64,000 nucleotides of DNA from Pedobacter miscanthi (GTDB lineage Bacteria; Bacteroidota; Bacteroidia; Sphingobacteriales; Sphingobacteriaceae). Below the pieces are notes generated by a model, which did not search any database, was not told where the DNA came from, and saw only the letters and a program-made list of their open reading frames with translations. Each line of letters begins with the position of its first letter. Position 1 is the stretch's first letter. Where the stretch lies: positions 62,001 to 126,000 of the forward strand of contig NZ_QNQU01000015.1 in the NCBI RefSeq assembly GCF_003315595.1, given 5' to 3'. Shown here piece by piece: positions 52,548-60,663 of the stretch. The position numbers and the translations under genes were made by a program.

Positions 52548-53387
52548 ATGAACGCATTAACAGTCCTTATTTCCTGTCCCGACCAGGTTGGTTTGGTTAC
52601 CAATATCACCCGCGTGCTGGCGGCACATCAACTCAATATTATTGCCATGCGTGAGTTTGTAGATGAAGCCAACAAAGCTTTTTTTACCCGAATTGCCTGC
52701 ACCGGAAACCTGGAAGATGCAGATAAACTAAAAGAGAAACTTTTAGAAAACCTGCCAAATGATGCGGAGGTAAATTTGATTACCCGGCAGGAGAAACAAA
52801 TTGCTATACTGGTAACCAAAGAATATCATTGTTTGGCAGAAATACTGATCAAAAACCAGTTTAAAACCCTGGGTGCAAATGTTCAATGTGTAATTGGTAA
52901 TTACGAAAGTTTAAGGGATTTTACCGAAAAACTGGGCATTCCTTACTTTTATGTTGATCATAATGATAAAGATAAAAGTGTATTTGAAGCTGAAATAAAG
53001 GAAATTATCAACCGCTTTGAGGTAGATTATCTCGTATTAGCGAAGTTTATGCGCATTTTATCAGCTGATTTTGTGAAAGATTACGCGGGTAAAATCATCA
53101 ATATCCACCACTCTTTTTTACCTGCTTTTATCGGGGCCAATCCTTACAAGCAGGCTTTTGAGCGTGGTGTAAAGATTATCGGCGCTACTGCCCATTTTGT
53201 AACCGATAATTTGGACGAAGGACCGATTATTACCCAACATACCAATCATGTAGACCATAATTTTGGTGTAAAGGAAATGGTAAGGGCCGGAAAAGAAATA
53301 GAAAAAAAAGTATTATTGGAAGCTTTGGAACTGATTTTCGAAGACCGCGTGTTTGTGAGTGGGAATAAAACGGTGGTGTTTAAGTAA
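52548..53387 (+). CDS. purU: Formyltetrahydrofolate deformylase
   Basis: A 279-residue enzyme that hydrolyses 10-formyl-tetrahydrofolate to formate and tetrahydrofolate, supplying formate and balancing one-carbon pools. Residues 1-80 form an ACT domain (VLISCPDQVGLVTNITRVLA); residues 85-279 form the formyltransferase domain with the catalytic cluster INIHHSFLPAFIGANPY and GATAHFVTDNLDEGPII, which hold the conserved Asn, His and Asp. The length matches bacterial PurU. It stands alone; TATAATTG, one base off the -7 consensus, lies upstream near 52522. Confidence 0.95.
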   Translation: MNALTVLISCPDQVGLVTNITRVLAAHQLNIIAMREFVDEANKAFFTRIACTGNLEDADKLKEKLLENLPNDAEVNLITRQEKQIAILVTKEYHCLAEILIKNQFKTLGANVQCVIGNYESLRDFTEKLGIPYFYVDHNDKDKSVFEAEIKEIINRFEVDYLVLAKFMRILSADFVKDYAGKIINIHHSFLPAFIGANPYKQAFERGVKIIGATAHFVTDNLDEGPIITQHTNHVDHNFGVKEMVRAGKEIEKKVLLEALELIFEDRVFVSGNKTVVFK

Positions 53388-53427
53388 AAGCGCTAAGCGT
53401 TTGGCAGATTGCGAAGTCGTGAAAAGT

Positions 53428-53549
53428 CGTCATTGCGAGAAGGCTTTTTCAGCCGACGAAGCAATCTTACAACGATCGATACTTACCCATTAACAGTGGG
53501 ATTGCTTTGTATTTCGAAGACTTTTTTCTCGCCTACCATCATTTCGAGG
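53428..53549. repeat. Degenerate family A repeat
   Basis: The left half CGTCATTGCGAGAAGG and inner GAAGCAATCTTACAACGATC are well kept, as is the matching GGGATTGCTT, but the right arm has decayed into CTCGCCTACCATCATTTCGA. It is the only copy of the family in the window with a broken arm. Confidence 0.6.
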
Positions 53550-53938
53550 AATAATTTATTGCATTTTGCCCGCATGCACAGTCTTGCCTCGGCTTGCCGC
53601 CGCCGAAAGGCTCTTTCTTTTTGCTGCCAAAAAGAAACAAAAACCACCGGCTGAAAATTTTTCTTTCGAAGTCAGCAGGATGGCTGGGTCAGTAGAGCCC
53701 GAAAAATTTGTTAGGCCGGATTTAATTAGAACGGAGATGTAGTGTTTTGGCCTAGCTGGACGGAAATGCATATTGTTTACAAAGTACTTATTAATAGTTT
53801 GTTATGTCATAACATCAATGGTAGTGGAATAGAAAATCTGCAGATTTTATTGTGATCCAGTCGAAATGACCATGTTTTTGGAAGGTATTTAATTGTAAAA
53901 TAGAGCAAAATCTGCTTCCCCGTTCTTTCAGTTAAAAA
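53550..53938. other. Non-coding gap with a strong A/T hairpin
   Basis: No convincing gene is present between purU and the oxidoreductase. A perfect hairpin TTTCTTTTTG/CAAAAAGAAA (53614-53637) is set between a GC-rich CTCGGCTTGCCGCCGCCGAA segment and ACCACCGGCTGAAAATTTTT. Short frames on both strands here have no family features. The composition differs from nearby coding DNA, and it may be another kind of decayed repeat. Confidence 0.4.
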
Positions 53939-55078
53939 TTACAAACTCTTCAACAACAGCTCTGCCACATCTTCTCCCGTTTGTGAGCCGATGGCCACCC
54001 CCATACCATTACACCTTGTGGCACAAAATACATTTGGCCTGATTTCTTCTATAAAAGGTTCCAGTGTTTTTCCAAAGGCCATAATTCCGCTCCAGTGATA
54101 ATCGATTTCAAAATCAGTTTTTGGGAGGATTACTTTTTTAAGTAAATCTTTGAGCGCCTGCTGAACAATTTTGGTTTGCCCAAACGTGGTAGTTTCTTCC
54201 TTTTCAAAATCGATATTCCGCCCACCACCTAATAAAATCCTGTTATTGATATTTCTAAAATAATAATAACCCTTATCATAATGGAAAGTACCTGCCAATT
54301 TTAAATCTTTAATGGGTTTGGTAATTAAAACCTGACCACGCCCGGGCTTGATATCGATATCCGGATAGAGGTCTTTTATAAAGGCATTGGTGGTAATAAT
54401 AAGCCGTTTACAGAAAAAGTTTCCATTTGGGGTAATCAGATGATGACCATGAGGGTTTTCTTCAATCCGTTCAACCTTGCAGCTATTAAAAATACTGATA
54501 GCAAGTTGTTGCGCATATTGAGTTAAAGCCAGCATCATTTTACCACTATCAATCTCTGCTTCATACCGGTTTTCGATCAATGTATTTATATCATTAAAGC
54601 CAAAGGATCTGATTTTTTTATTGTTTAAACTAAACGCATCTGAGCCGACAACATCGTTAACAAGACGGTTAAAATGTTCAATTTTAGATACACTCGTATT
54701 TGCCAAAGAACTGTCGCTATTTTTAAATAATTCGTAGCCGCCCAAACATTGATAATCAATGCTTTCTTCGCCCAGTAAATTACGCAGTTTAAGTAATCCT
54801 TTCCAGCGTTTTTCGATAAGGGCAACAAGCCTGTCGGCACCGATCATTTCTTCCTGCTCAATTAGTTCAGAAATGCTTCCAAAACAGGCAAAACCTGCAT
54901 TTTTAGTACTGGCACCACTTGGTAAAAATCCCCTTTCGAGTACCGCTATTTTTAATTTTGGGGCAGATTTTTTGAGGTGAATTGCAGCGTTTAAACCCAC
55001 CATACCGCTACCGATAATGATGGCATCATAATTACAAAAAAATGATTCTTTTTCCCAGTATGAAAGCTTGGTTGGCAT
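53939..55078 (-). CDS. NAD(P)/FAD-dependent oxidoreductase (DAO family)
   Basis: A 379-residue cytoplasmic flavoprotein. The Rossmann motif DAIIIGSGMVGLNAAIHLKK (about 18-37) and the following VLERGFLPSGASTKNAGFAC fit the D-amino-acid oxidase/GlpD-like superfamily, and the C-terminal CNGMGVAIGSQTGEDVAELL is the closing FAD contact. Members oxidise amines, amino acids or hydroxy acids. The substrate cannot be deduced, and its neighbours give no hint. Confidence 0.85.
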   Translation of the reverse strand: MPTKLSYWEKESFFCNYDAIIIGSGMVGLNAAIHLKKSAPKLKIAVLERGFLPSGASTKNAGFACFGSISELIEQEEMIGADRLVALIEKRWKGLLKLRNLLGEESIDYQCLGGYELFKNSDSSLANTSVSKIEHFNRLVNDVVGSDAFSLNNKKIRSFGFNDINTLIENRYEAEIDSGKMMLALTQYAQQLAISIFNSCKVERIEENPHGHHLITPNGNFFCKRLIITTNAFIKDLYPDIDIKPGRGQVLITKPIKDLKLAGTFHYDKGYYYFRNINNRILLGGGRNIDFEKEETTTFGQTKIVQQALKDLLKKVILPKTDFEIDYHWSGIMAFGKTLEPFIEEIRPNVFCATRCNGMGVAIGSQTGEDVAELLLKSL

Positions 55079-55162
55079 ACCATAAATGTACTATTTTTTA
55101 ATTCTTAAATAATATGGGAACGCTTTTTGATATATGCTGAATTGAAAAACATACATAAGAAG

Positions 55163-55858
55163 ATGGGAGTTTATTTAATATTAATCATCCCGGTATTATT
55201 GTTGAGCATGTTTGTACAGTGGCGCTTTAGAAACAAGTTTTCTATGTATGCCGAAATGCAATTAAGCTCTGGTTTATCGGGCAAAGAGGTGGCAGAAAGA
55301 ATGCTGCATGATAATGGGATATACGACGTGAAGGTGATGAGTACCGAAGGGCAATTAACAGATCATTACAATCCAACAGATAAAACCGTTAATTTAAGTA
55401 CAGATGTGTACTATAGCCGTAGCGTTGCAGCAGCAGCGGTGGCCGCACACGAATGTGGGCACGCGGTACAACATGCAAAATCGTACAGCTGGCTTAATTT
55501 AAGGAGTACTATGGTACCGGTGGTGAGCATATCATCAAACCTTTTACAGTGGGTATTATTACTCGGTGTTATGTTACTGGCTTTTTCGGTTACGCCGATT
55601 GTTTTGGCTATTGGTGTAGTGGGTTTAGCGCTGGTAACCGTATTTAGCATTATCACACTTCCTGTTGAGTTTGATGCCAGTAACCGTGCATTGGCGTGGT
55701 TAAGGAATAATAATGGCGTTATGCAAACTAGAGAGGAAAACGGACAGGCAAAAGATGCACTCTGGTGGGCAGCCATGACTTACGTGGTAGCAGCGGTAGG
55801 TGCACTGGCAAATTTACTTTATTATGCATCGATGCTTTTTGGAAGAAGCAGGGATTAG
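55163..55858 (+). CDS. YugP-type membrane zinc metallopeptidase
   Basis: A 231-residue membrane protein. The ATG at 55163 is preferred over a TTG at 55127 since it starts MGVYLILIIP, the usual N-terminus of the family. A first helix (3-22) is followed by a soluble segment and the zinc motif HECGH (residues 96-100), then three more helices and the segment LPVEFDASNRA, which carries the third ligand Glu. Neutral zinc peptidases of this family (DUF2268-unrelated, YugP) have unknown substrates. It has its own terminator. Confidence 0.9.
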   Translation: MGVYLILIIPVLLLSMFVQWRFRNKFSMYAEMQLSSGLSGKEVAERMLHDNGIYDVKVMSTEGQLTDHYNPTDKTVNLSTDVYYSRSVAAAAVAAHECGHAVQHAKSYSWLNLRSTMVPVVSISSNLLQWVLLLGVMLLAFSVTPIVLAIGVVGLALVTVFSIITLPVEFDASNRALAWLRNNNGVMQTREENGQAKDALWWAAMTYVVAAVGALANLLYYASMLFGRSRD

Positions 55859-55885
55859 AAATATCTAATTATGAAAAGCACAGAG

Positions 55886-55913
55886 CGGCCGGGATGATAT
55901 CCTGGCCGTTTTT
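55886..55913 (+). terminator. Terminator of the yugP-type gene
   Basis: CGGCCGGGAT (55886-55895) pairs with ATCCTGGCCG (55899-55908) with a single G-U pair and a 3-nt loop, followed by five T residues. It lies 27 nt after the stop codon. Confidence 0.85.
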
Positions 55914-55958
55914 GGTTTAACTAATTTCTATCCATATATGGCATTTTTTCAACCTGAT

Positions 55959-56050
55959 CGTCATTCTGTCCCGAATCTTCGGGATCAGCATCTTTCAAGC
56001 CCATATAGACCCTGAAATAAATCCGCGATAGCTATCGGATCAGGGTGATG
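55959..56050. repeat. Family D-like repeat with extra palindromes
   Basis: It begins CGTCATTCTGTCCCGAATCT, contains the word GATCAGCATCTTTCAAG and the family D hairpin CCCTGAAATAAAT, and ends CAGGGTGATG. Two extra short palindromes interrupt it: CCCGAATCTTCGGG and CCGCGATAGCTATCGGA. It lies in the 603-nt gap between two convergent genes. Confidence 0.55.
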
Positions 56051-56410
56051 GCTATATTGAAAATATCGATTAGGAAAGCAGTTTTTGTGGTAGATAGGTT
56101 GATTCCAGTCCCGCTCTTTGCTAAATTCCGATGAAAAATCGAAATACCGCTTCGATCGCCTGCCTGCTGCAGGCAGGGGTTTAGGTGGCACGGTGGGAGA
56201 TACTATTTCGGGTTGCGGGATGCAGAGAACAAATTTTGTAAGTAATATGTATTAAACCTTTAATAGGTGCAGCGGCACTGCGGTTTAAACCTGATTGCAA
56301 TGGAAAGCCCGTAAACGAGGAACGAGTGCGGACTTGAAATGAAAAGCAGGACTAACTTTAAAATGAAATGCTGAAATTGCTTTTCTAACTTAAATAATAA
56401 ATCAACGGTA
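56051..56410. other. Non-coding gap with structured segments
   Basis: I find no gene here. A perfect palindrome CCTGCCTGCTGCAGGCAGG lies near 56159-56177. Segment 56265-56360 contains the paired words ATGGAAAGCCCG and ATGAAAAGCAGG with AACGAGGAACGAGTGCGGAC between, an arrangement I believe recurs in intergenic DNA of related bacteria, though I cannot name it. A structured RNA or a repeat element are both possible. Confidence 0.35.
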
Positions 56411-56449
56411 TAGATTTCTCCATTTCGCTGCGCTTCAGTCGAAATGACG
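56411..56449. repeat. Right half of a family B repeat
   Basis: TAGATTTCTCCATTTCGCTG followed by GTCGAAATGACG matches the right half of family B. It ends 12 nt before the apaG stop codon. No left half is present. Confidence 0.6.
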
Positions 56450-56461
56450 ATTTTCGCTGAA

Positions 56462-56848
56462 TTAATTCAATTTATAAGGGGCGATTAACTGAAATTCGGG
56501 TATATCGACATCGAATTCCGAACCATCAATATCGCGTCTCATCAGGTAGGTACCTTTCATGCTACCCATATCGGTTTTGAGGTTGCAGCCTGAAACATAT
56601 ACATGTGTTTCGCCAGGTTGGATAATGGGTTGCAGGCCTACAACGCCTTCTCCTTCTACTTCTCTTTTACTGGAGTTAGAATCGAATATTAACCACTGGC
56701 GACGCATCAACTGTACAGCATAATCAGAAAGATTGGAAATTTCTACGCGATAAGCGAACATAAAGTGTTCATTGGCCGGATTTGAATATTCTGGCTGGTA
56801 AACGGTTTCTACTGAAACTTTAACCCCGTCTGTAATAGCTGTAACCAT
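56462..56848 (-). CDS. apaG: ApaG domain protein
   Basis: A 128-residue single-domain protein with an Ig-like beta sandwich. The ATG at 56848 is preferred: it starts MVTAITDGVKVSVET, the usual ApaG N-terminus, and avoids overlap with the gene in front. The blocks FMFAYRVEISNLS, VQLMRRQWLIFDSN, GEGVVGLQPIIQPGE and the turn MKGTYLM are typical. ApaG is linked to Co2+ resistance and Mg2+ efflux in enteric bacteria, but its mechanism is unknown. It lies 35 nt after dusB and is probably co-transcribed with it. Confidence 0.93.
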   Translation of the reverse strand: MVTAITDGVKVSVETVYQPEYSNPANEHFMFAYRVEISNLSDYAVQLMRRQWLIFDSNSSKREVEGEGVVGLQPIIQPGETHVYVSGCNLKTDMGSMKGTYLMRRDIDGSEFDVDIPEFQLIAPYKLN

Positions 56849-56883
56849 GATGATAACGAATGTATGAAAAAACCTTTCAAAAA

Positions 56884-57891
56884 TCAAGCCATTACCCTGG
56901 TGGCGTCGTAGCTGGCAAATTTTTCTGCCACTTCTTCTAAAATGCTGTAAATGTTGTTGATATCCGGCTCGGCCACTAAGCGCATGCGGTAAGGTTTAAA
57001 ATCAGGCAAGCCTTTAAAATAATTGGCGTAATGACGGCGCATTTCAAAAATACCTGTTTTAGGCCCTTTCCATTCAAGCGATTTATCCAGATGCGTACGG
57101 CATACTTCAATACGTTCATCAATAGTTGGTCCGGCGAGGTGTTCTCCGGTTTTGAAAAAATGTTTTATCTCGCGGAAAATCCATGGATAACCAATGGCTG
57201 CACGACCGATCATAATGCCATCTACCTCATACTCCATGCGCCAGTTGGCGGCTTTTTCAGGACTATCTACATCACCGTTCCCGAAAATCGGAATTTTAAT
57301 ACGTGGATTGCGTTTAATTTCACGAATTAAGCTCCAATCAGCCTCACCTTTGTAAAGCTGGGCCCTTGTTCTGCCATGGATGGTTAAAGCCTGGATGCCA
57401 ACATCCTGAAGTCGCTCGGCAACTTCGTATACATTTTTGGTATTATCGTCCCAGCCCAAGCGGGTTTTTACGGTCACGGGTAAATGCGAAGCCTTAACAA
57501 CGGCATCGGTCATTTTTACCATTTTATCGATATCCTGAAGTAAGCTGGAGCCTGCACCTTTGCAAACCACATTTTTTACCGGACAGCCATAATTAATGTC
57601 AACCAAGTCTGGCCCGGCGGCAGAAGCAATTTCGGAAGCTTCGCGCATGTGTTCGATATCGCCACCAAAAATCTGGATGCCGATTGGTCTTTCGTATTCG
57701 AAAATATCAAGCTTTTGTAAGCTTTTTGCCGCATCACGAATTAATCCTTCCGAAGAAATAAATTCGGTATACATCATATCAGCCCCGTTTTTTTTACATA
57801 CATAACGGAACGGCGGATCACTCACATCCTCCATCGGAGCCAGTAATAACGGGAACTCACCTAAATCTATATTTCCTATCTTAACAGACAT
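56884..57891 (-). CDS. dusB: tRNA-dihydrouridine synthase (DusB-like)
   Basis: A 335-residue FMN enzyme that reduces uridines to dihydrouridine in tRNA. The N-terminal LLLAPMEDVSDPPFR, the FMN-site INYGCPVKNVVCKGAGSSLL with catalytic cysteine in NVVCKGAG, VTVKTRLGWD, LTIHGRTRAQLYKGEADW and GNGDVDSPEKA blocks match the family. The C-terminal helical domain (HYANYFKGLPDFKPYRMRL) binds the tRNA. It is the first gene of a probable dusB-apaG unit. Confidence 0.94.
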   Translation of the reverse strand: MSVKIGNIDLGEFPLLLAPMEDVSDPPFRYVCKKNGADMMYTEFISSEGLIRDAAKSLQKLDIFEYERPIGIQIFGGDIEHMREASEIASAAGPDLVDINYGCPVKNVVCKGAGSSLLQDIDKMVKMTDAVVKASHLPVTVKTRLGWDDNTKNVYEVAERLQDVGIQALTIHGRTRAQLYKGEADWSLIREIKRNPRIKIPIFGNGDVDSPEKAANWRMEYEVDGIMIGRAAIGYPWIFREIKHFFKTGEHLAGPTIDERIEVCRTHLDKSLEWKGPKTGIFEMRRHYANYFKGLPDFKPYRMRLVAEPDINNIYSILEEVAEKFASYDATRVMA

Positions 57892-57920
57892 TTTCTATCT
57901 TCAACGATTAATAAAACATA

Positions 57921-57928
57921 CAAAGGTA
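57921..57928 (-). promoter_or_regulatory. -7 element of the dusB-apaG unit
   Basis: On the minus strand TACCTTTG fits TAnnTTTG and lies 29 nt ahead of the dusB ATG. It is only 6 nt from the start codon of the divergent CPBP gene, so the two transcription units are packed very tightly. Confidence 0.5.
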
Positions 57929-57934
57929 CAAATA

Positions 57935-58861
57935 ATGAATTTTGTAACACCTAACAAGGAGGAAATCAATCCTTTCTTGCAATTACTTTTACTTTTATTT
58001 TACGCAGTTGTCGGCGGAGTTGTGTTCGGGCTTTTGGCTATTGTTATCGTTCTGATGATGTATGGGCTGGGGATTGTGAGTCATTTAGACCTGGTTTTAA
58101 GTGGCGATGCAAAATATATAGATGGTTTAAAAGTGATCCAGATATTAAGTTCGATAGGTACATTTATTTTGCCCCCGATGGTTCTGGCCTGGACAGAAAG
58201 ACAAAAGGTTAACCAATTTTACAACTTCAAACGGCCTAAATTTACCATGATTGTAATCGTTTTAGCAATTATGATTGTGAGTATGCCTTTTATGGAATGG
58301 ACGGTTATCTGGAATCAAAAGATGGTTTTGCCCGACTTTTTAAAGCGAATTGAGGAGTGGATGAAAGAAAAGGAAGCCATTGCAGCAAAAATGACCATGC
58401 AGTTGATTACTGTGCGCAGTAACTTCGATTTTATTGTAAACCTGATCATGATTGCAGTTATACCAGCCATTGGCGAAGAACTAACGTTTCGTGGTGGTGT
58501 TCAGCGGTCGTTGAACCGTGCTTTCGGAAATCCACACCTGGCTATCTGGTTATGTGCCATTATTTTTAGTGCCATACATGTTCAATTTTATGGTTTTATA
58601 CCGCGGATGCTTTTAGGAGCGGGCTTTGGTTATTTATATTATTACAGCGGAAGCATCTGGTATGCCATGCTGGCCCATTTTATAAATAATGCTTATGCGG
58701 TTTGTGCGGCATTTTATATGCAAAAACACAATATGCCGCTCGATAAAGCTGACGAGCCGATCGGTTTTGCATGGTATGGCTATTTAATTAGTGCAATAAT
58801 TACCATAGCTTTGTTTAAATTTTTTAAAGATAGCGCAACACGTGAGCGAAAATTGGGTTAA
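57935..58861 (+). CDS. CPBP family intramembrane metalloprotease
   Basis: A 308-residue multi-pass membrane protein with about eight helices. The conserved motifs of CPBP (CAAX protease and bacteriocin-processing) enzymes are present: EELTFRG (about 181-187), FSAIHVQF (His near 210) and HFINNAYA near 247, together holding the catalytic glutamates and histidines. Bacterial members process small peptides or protect against bacteriocins. The stop overlaps the next gene by 20 nt, so translation is coupled. Confidence 0.9.
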   Translation: MNFVTPNKEEINPFLQLLLLLFYAVVGGVVFGLLAIVIVLMMYGLGIVSHLDLVLSGDAKYIDGLKVIQILSSIGTFILPPMVLAWTERQKVNQFYNFKRPKFTMIVIVLAIMIVSMPFMEWTVIWNQKMVLPDFLKRIEEWMKEKEAIAAKMTMQLITVRSNFDFIVNLIMIAVIPAIGEELTFRGGVQRSLNRAFGNPHLAIWLCAIIFSAIHVQFYGFIPRMLLGAGFGYLYYYSGSIWYAMLAHFINNAYAVCAAFYMQKHNMPLDKADEPIGFAWYGYLISAIITIALFKFFKDSATRERKLG

Positions 58862-59048
58862 AGTATATACCACCAGCGATGCCTTTGCGGCCGAGGTATT
58901 AAAACAGGGATTAACAGAAGCGGGCATCCCGGCAGTTACGATAAATAAACAGCTCTCGGCATATAATATTGGCGAAATAAATGTTTTGGTAAATAAGGTC
59001 GATTTCGATAAGGCCATAGAATATATCGTTGAAAACGAAATTGAGTAA
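58842..59048 (+). CDS. DUF2007 domain protein
   Basis: A 68-residue protein with the DUF2007 (putative signal transducing) domain: WVKVYTTSDAFAAEVLKQGL at the start, AGIPAVTINKQ in the middle and INVLVNKVDFDKAIEYI at the end. The ferredoxin-like pattern beta-alpha-beta-beta-alpha-beta is plain. It starts with GTG inside the end of the CPBP gene, a 20-nt overlap in another frame. Function is unknown; tight coupling to a membrane protease suggests a partner role. Confidence 0.85.
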   Translation: MSENWVKVYTTSDAFAAEVLKQGLTEAGIPAVTINKQLSAYNIGEINVLVNKVDFDKAIEYIVENEIE

Positions 59049-59095
59049 CAGGTTATACATTATCCATTTTACATCTCCCATCTTACATTTTTAGC

Positions 59096-59905
59096 ATGAA
59101 AACCAGGGCAATAACCGCTTTCTTTTTTACCATCGTAATGCTTGGCTCTATCCTTTTGGGGAGTTATACATTTACTGTTTTCTATCTTGTACTGAGTGTT
59201 TTATCCCTGTTCGAGTTTTATAAGCTGATAAAAAATTCTGGTATCCGTCCGCACCGCAATATCGGGATAATGGCAGGGGCCTTGATCTTTTTAATGGCTG
59301 CAGGGTTACATTATCTAAAATATGATGTGAAATACCTGTTGCTTTGCATCCCCTTGATTTTCTCGGTTTTTATTACCGAATTGTATAAGAAAAACAAAAT
59401 TCCTTTTGCCAATATCTCTTATACATTTGTTGGCTTTGTTTATGTAACCATTCCTTTTTGCTTTTTTCATGCTTTGGGGTTTTTGCATAGCTGGAACGAA
59501 TATAATTTTCATTATCCTTTAGCTTTTTTGCTGATGCTTTGGGCTAATGATACAGGCGCCTACCTTTTTGGCGTAAAATATGGTAAACGAAAATTATTCG
59601 AACGCCATTCGCCAAAGAAAAGCTGGGAAGGTTTTTTCGGAGGAATGTTTACCAGTGTACTGGTTGCTTTTGGCTTATCGTTCTGGTTTACCGAAAGTCC
59701 GGCCTGGGTATGGGCTGGCATGGCTTTGTTGATTGCGAACTTCGGAACTTTGGGCGATCTGGTAGAATCGATGCTTAAACGAAGTCTTGATACGAAAGAC
59801 AGCGGAGGTTTATTGCCTGGGCATGGTGGTTTATTGGATCGTTTTGATGGTTTGTTACTGGCTGCACCGGTAGTTTATGCGTATTTGTATTTGATTTTAT
59901 ATTGA
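59096..59905 (+). CDS. cdsA: Phosphatidate cytidylyltransferase
   Basis: A 269-residue membrane enzyme that makes CDP-diacylglycerol from phosphatidic acid and CTP, the branch point of phospholipid synthesis. About seven helices precede the catalytic signature SMLKRSLDTKDSGGLLPGHG followed by GGLLDRFDGL, with the two aspartates of the metal site. It lies 47 nt after the DUF2007 gene and may belong to the same unit. The tandem array begins 61 nt after its stop, on the side of the convergent methyltransferase gene. Confidence 0.96.
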   Translation: MKTRAITAFFFTIVMLGSILLGSYTFTVFYLVLSVLSLFEFYKLIKNSGIRPHRNIGIMAGALIFLMAAGLHYLKYDVKYLLLCIPLIFSVFITELYKKNKIPFANISYTFVGFVYVTIPFCFFHALGFLHSWNEYNFHYPLAFLLMLWANDTGAYLFGVKYGKRKLFERHSPKKSWEGFFGGMFTSVLVAFGLSFWFTESPAWVWAGMALLIANFGTLGDLVESMLKRSLDTKDSGGLLPGHGGLLDRFDGLLLAAPVVYAYLYLILY

Positions 59906-59966
59906 GAGCATTAAAGTTGACCACAAAGGCACGAAGGCACAAAGTGATTTTAATATTTTAGCAGAA

Positions 59967-60662
59967 ATTAAACAGAAGTAGCTACCACATCGTAATCTCT
60001 TTCTACCTGATCACCTATCGTCCTCGTTTGTAACGAGGATGGATGAGGTTCACATTTTTAATGTGGTTTGTGTATTAGCTATGCAATCGCTATTCTCGCT
60101 AATCCTCGTTACAAACGAGGACTATAATTCTTTAAAATATATTAAACAGAAGTAGCTACCACATCGTAATCTCTTTCTACCTGTTCACCTATCGTCCTCG
60201 TTTGTAACGAGGATGGATGAGGTTCACATTTTTAATGTGGTTTGTGTATTAGCTATGCAATCGCTATTCTCGCTAATCCTCGTTACAAACGAGGACTATA
60301 ATTCTTTAAAATATATTAAACAGAAGTAGCTACCACATCGTAATCTCTTTCTACCTGTTCACCTATCGTCCTCGTTTGTAACGAGGATGGATGAGGTTCA
60401 CATTTTTAATGTGGTTTGTGTATTAGCTATGCAATCGCTATTCTCGCTAATCCTCGTTACAAACGAGGACTATAATTCTTTAAAATATATTAAACAGAAG
60501 TAGCTACCACATCGTAATCTCTTTCTACCTGTTCACCTATCGTCCTCGTTTGTAACGAGGATGGATGAGGTTCACATTTTTAATGTGGTTTGTGTTATTA
60601 GCGGTGCAATCGCTATTCTCGCTAATCCTCGTTACAAATGAGGACTATAATTCTTCAAATAT
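59967..60662. repeat. Four-copy 174-bp tandem array in register with the methyltransferase 3' end
   Basis: Units begin with ATTAAAC at 59967, 60141, 60315 and 60489; the next register point, 60663, is the 3' end of the methyltransferase gene. All steps are exactly 174 bp. On the minus strand each unit ends GEQVERDYDVVATSV-stop, against GEHVDREYYVVAASV-stop in the gene: 10 of 15 residues match and 41 of 50 bases. The other part of each unit is a 103-nt palindromic element. Units 1-3 are nearly identical; unit 4, next to the gene, differs most. The 757-nt gap contains nothing else apart from a CACAAAGGCACGAAGGCACA word at about 59920. Confidence 0.9.
60020..60122. repeat. 103-nt REPIN-like element (first of four copies)
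   Basis: Perfect 21-nt inverted repeats at 60020-60040 and 60102-60122 (starting GTCCTCGTTTGTAACGAGG) bound the element. Each arm is itself a palindrome, TCCTCGTT-AACGAGGA. Inside are two more hairpins, CACAT/ATGTG (60051-60065) and TTAGC/GCTAA (about 60075-60102). The same element recurs at 60194, 60368 and 60542, the last with changes. The core CTCGTTnnnAACGAG is shared with the element at 9495-9584. Confidence 0.85.
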
Positions 60663-60663
60663 A

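Noticed and set aside
53409..53654. 81-residue frame in the purU gap
   Set aside because: It runs through the degenerate family A repeat and a hairpin, and the overlapping minus-strand frame at 53556-53771 is equally featureless.
55411..55776. 121-residue frame antisense to the yugP-type gene
   Set aside because: The forward frame has the HECGH zinc motif and family length; the reverse frame has no features.
59967..60662. CRISPR array
   Set aside because: The units are 174 bp and repeated in full, without short repeats separated by unique spacers, and there are no cas genes.
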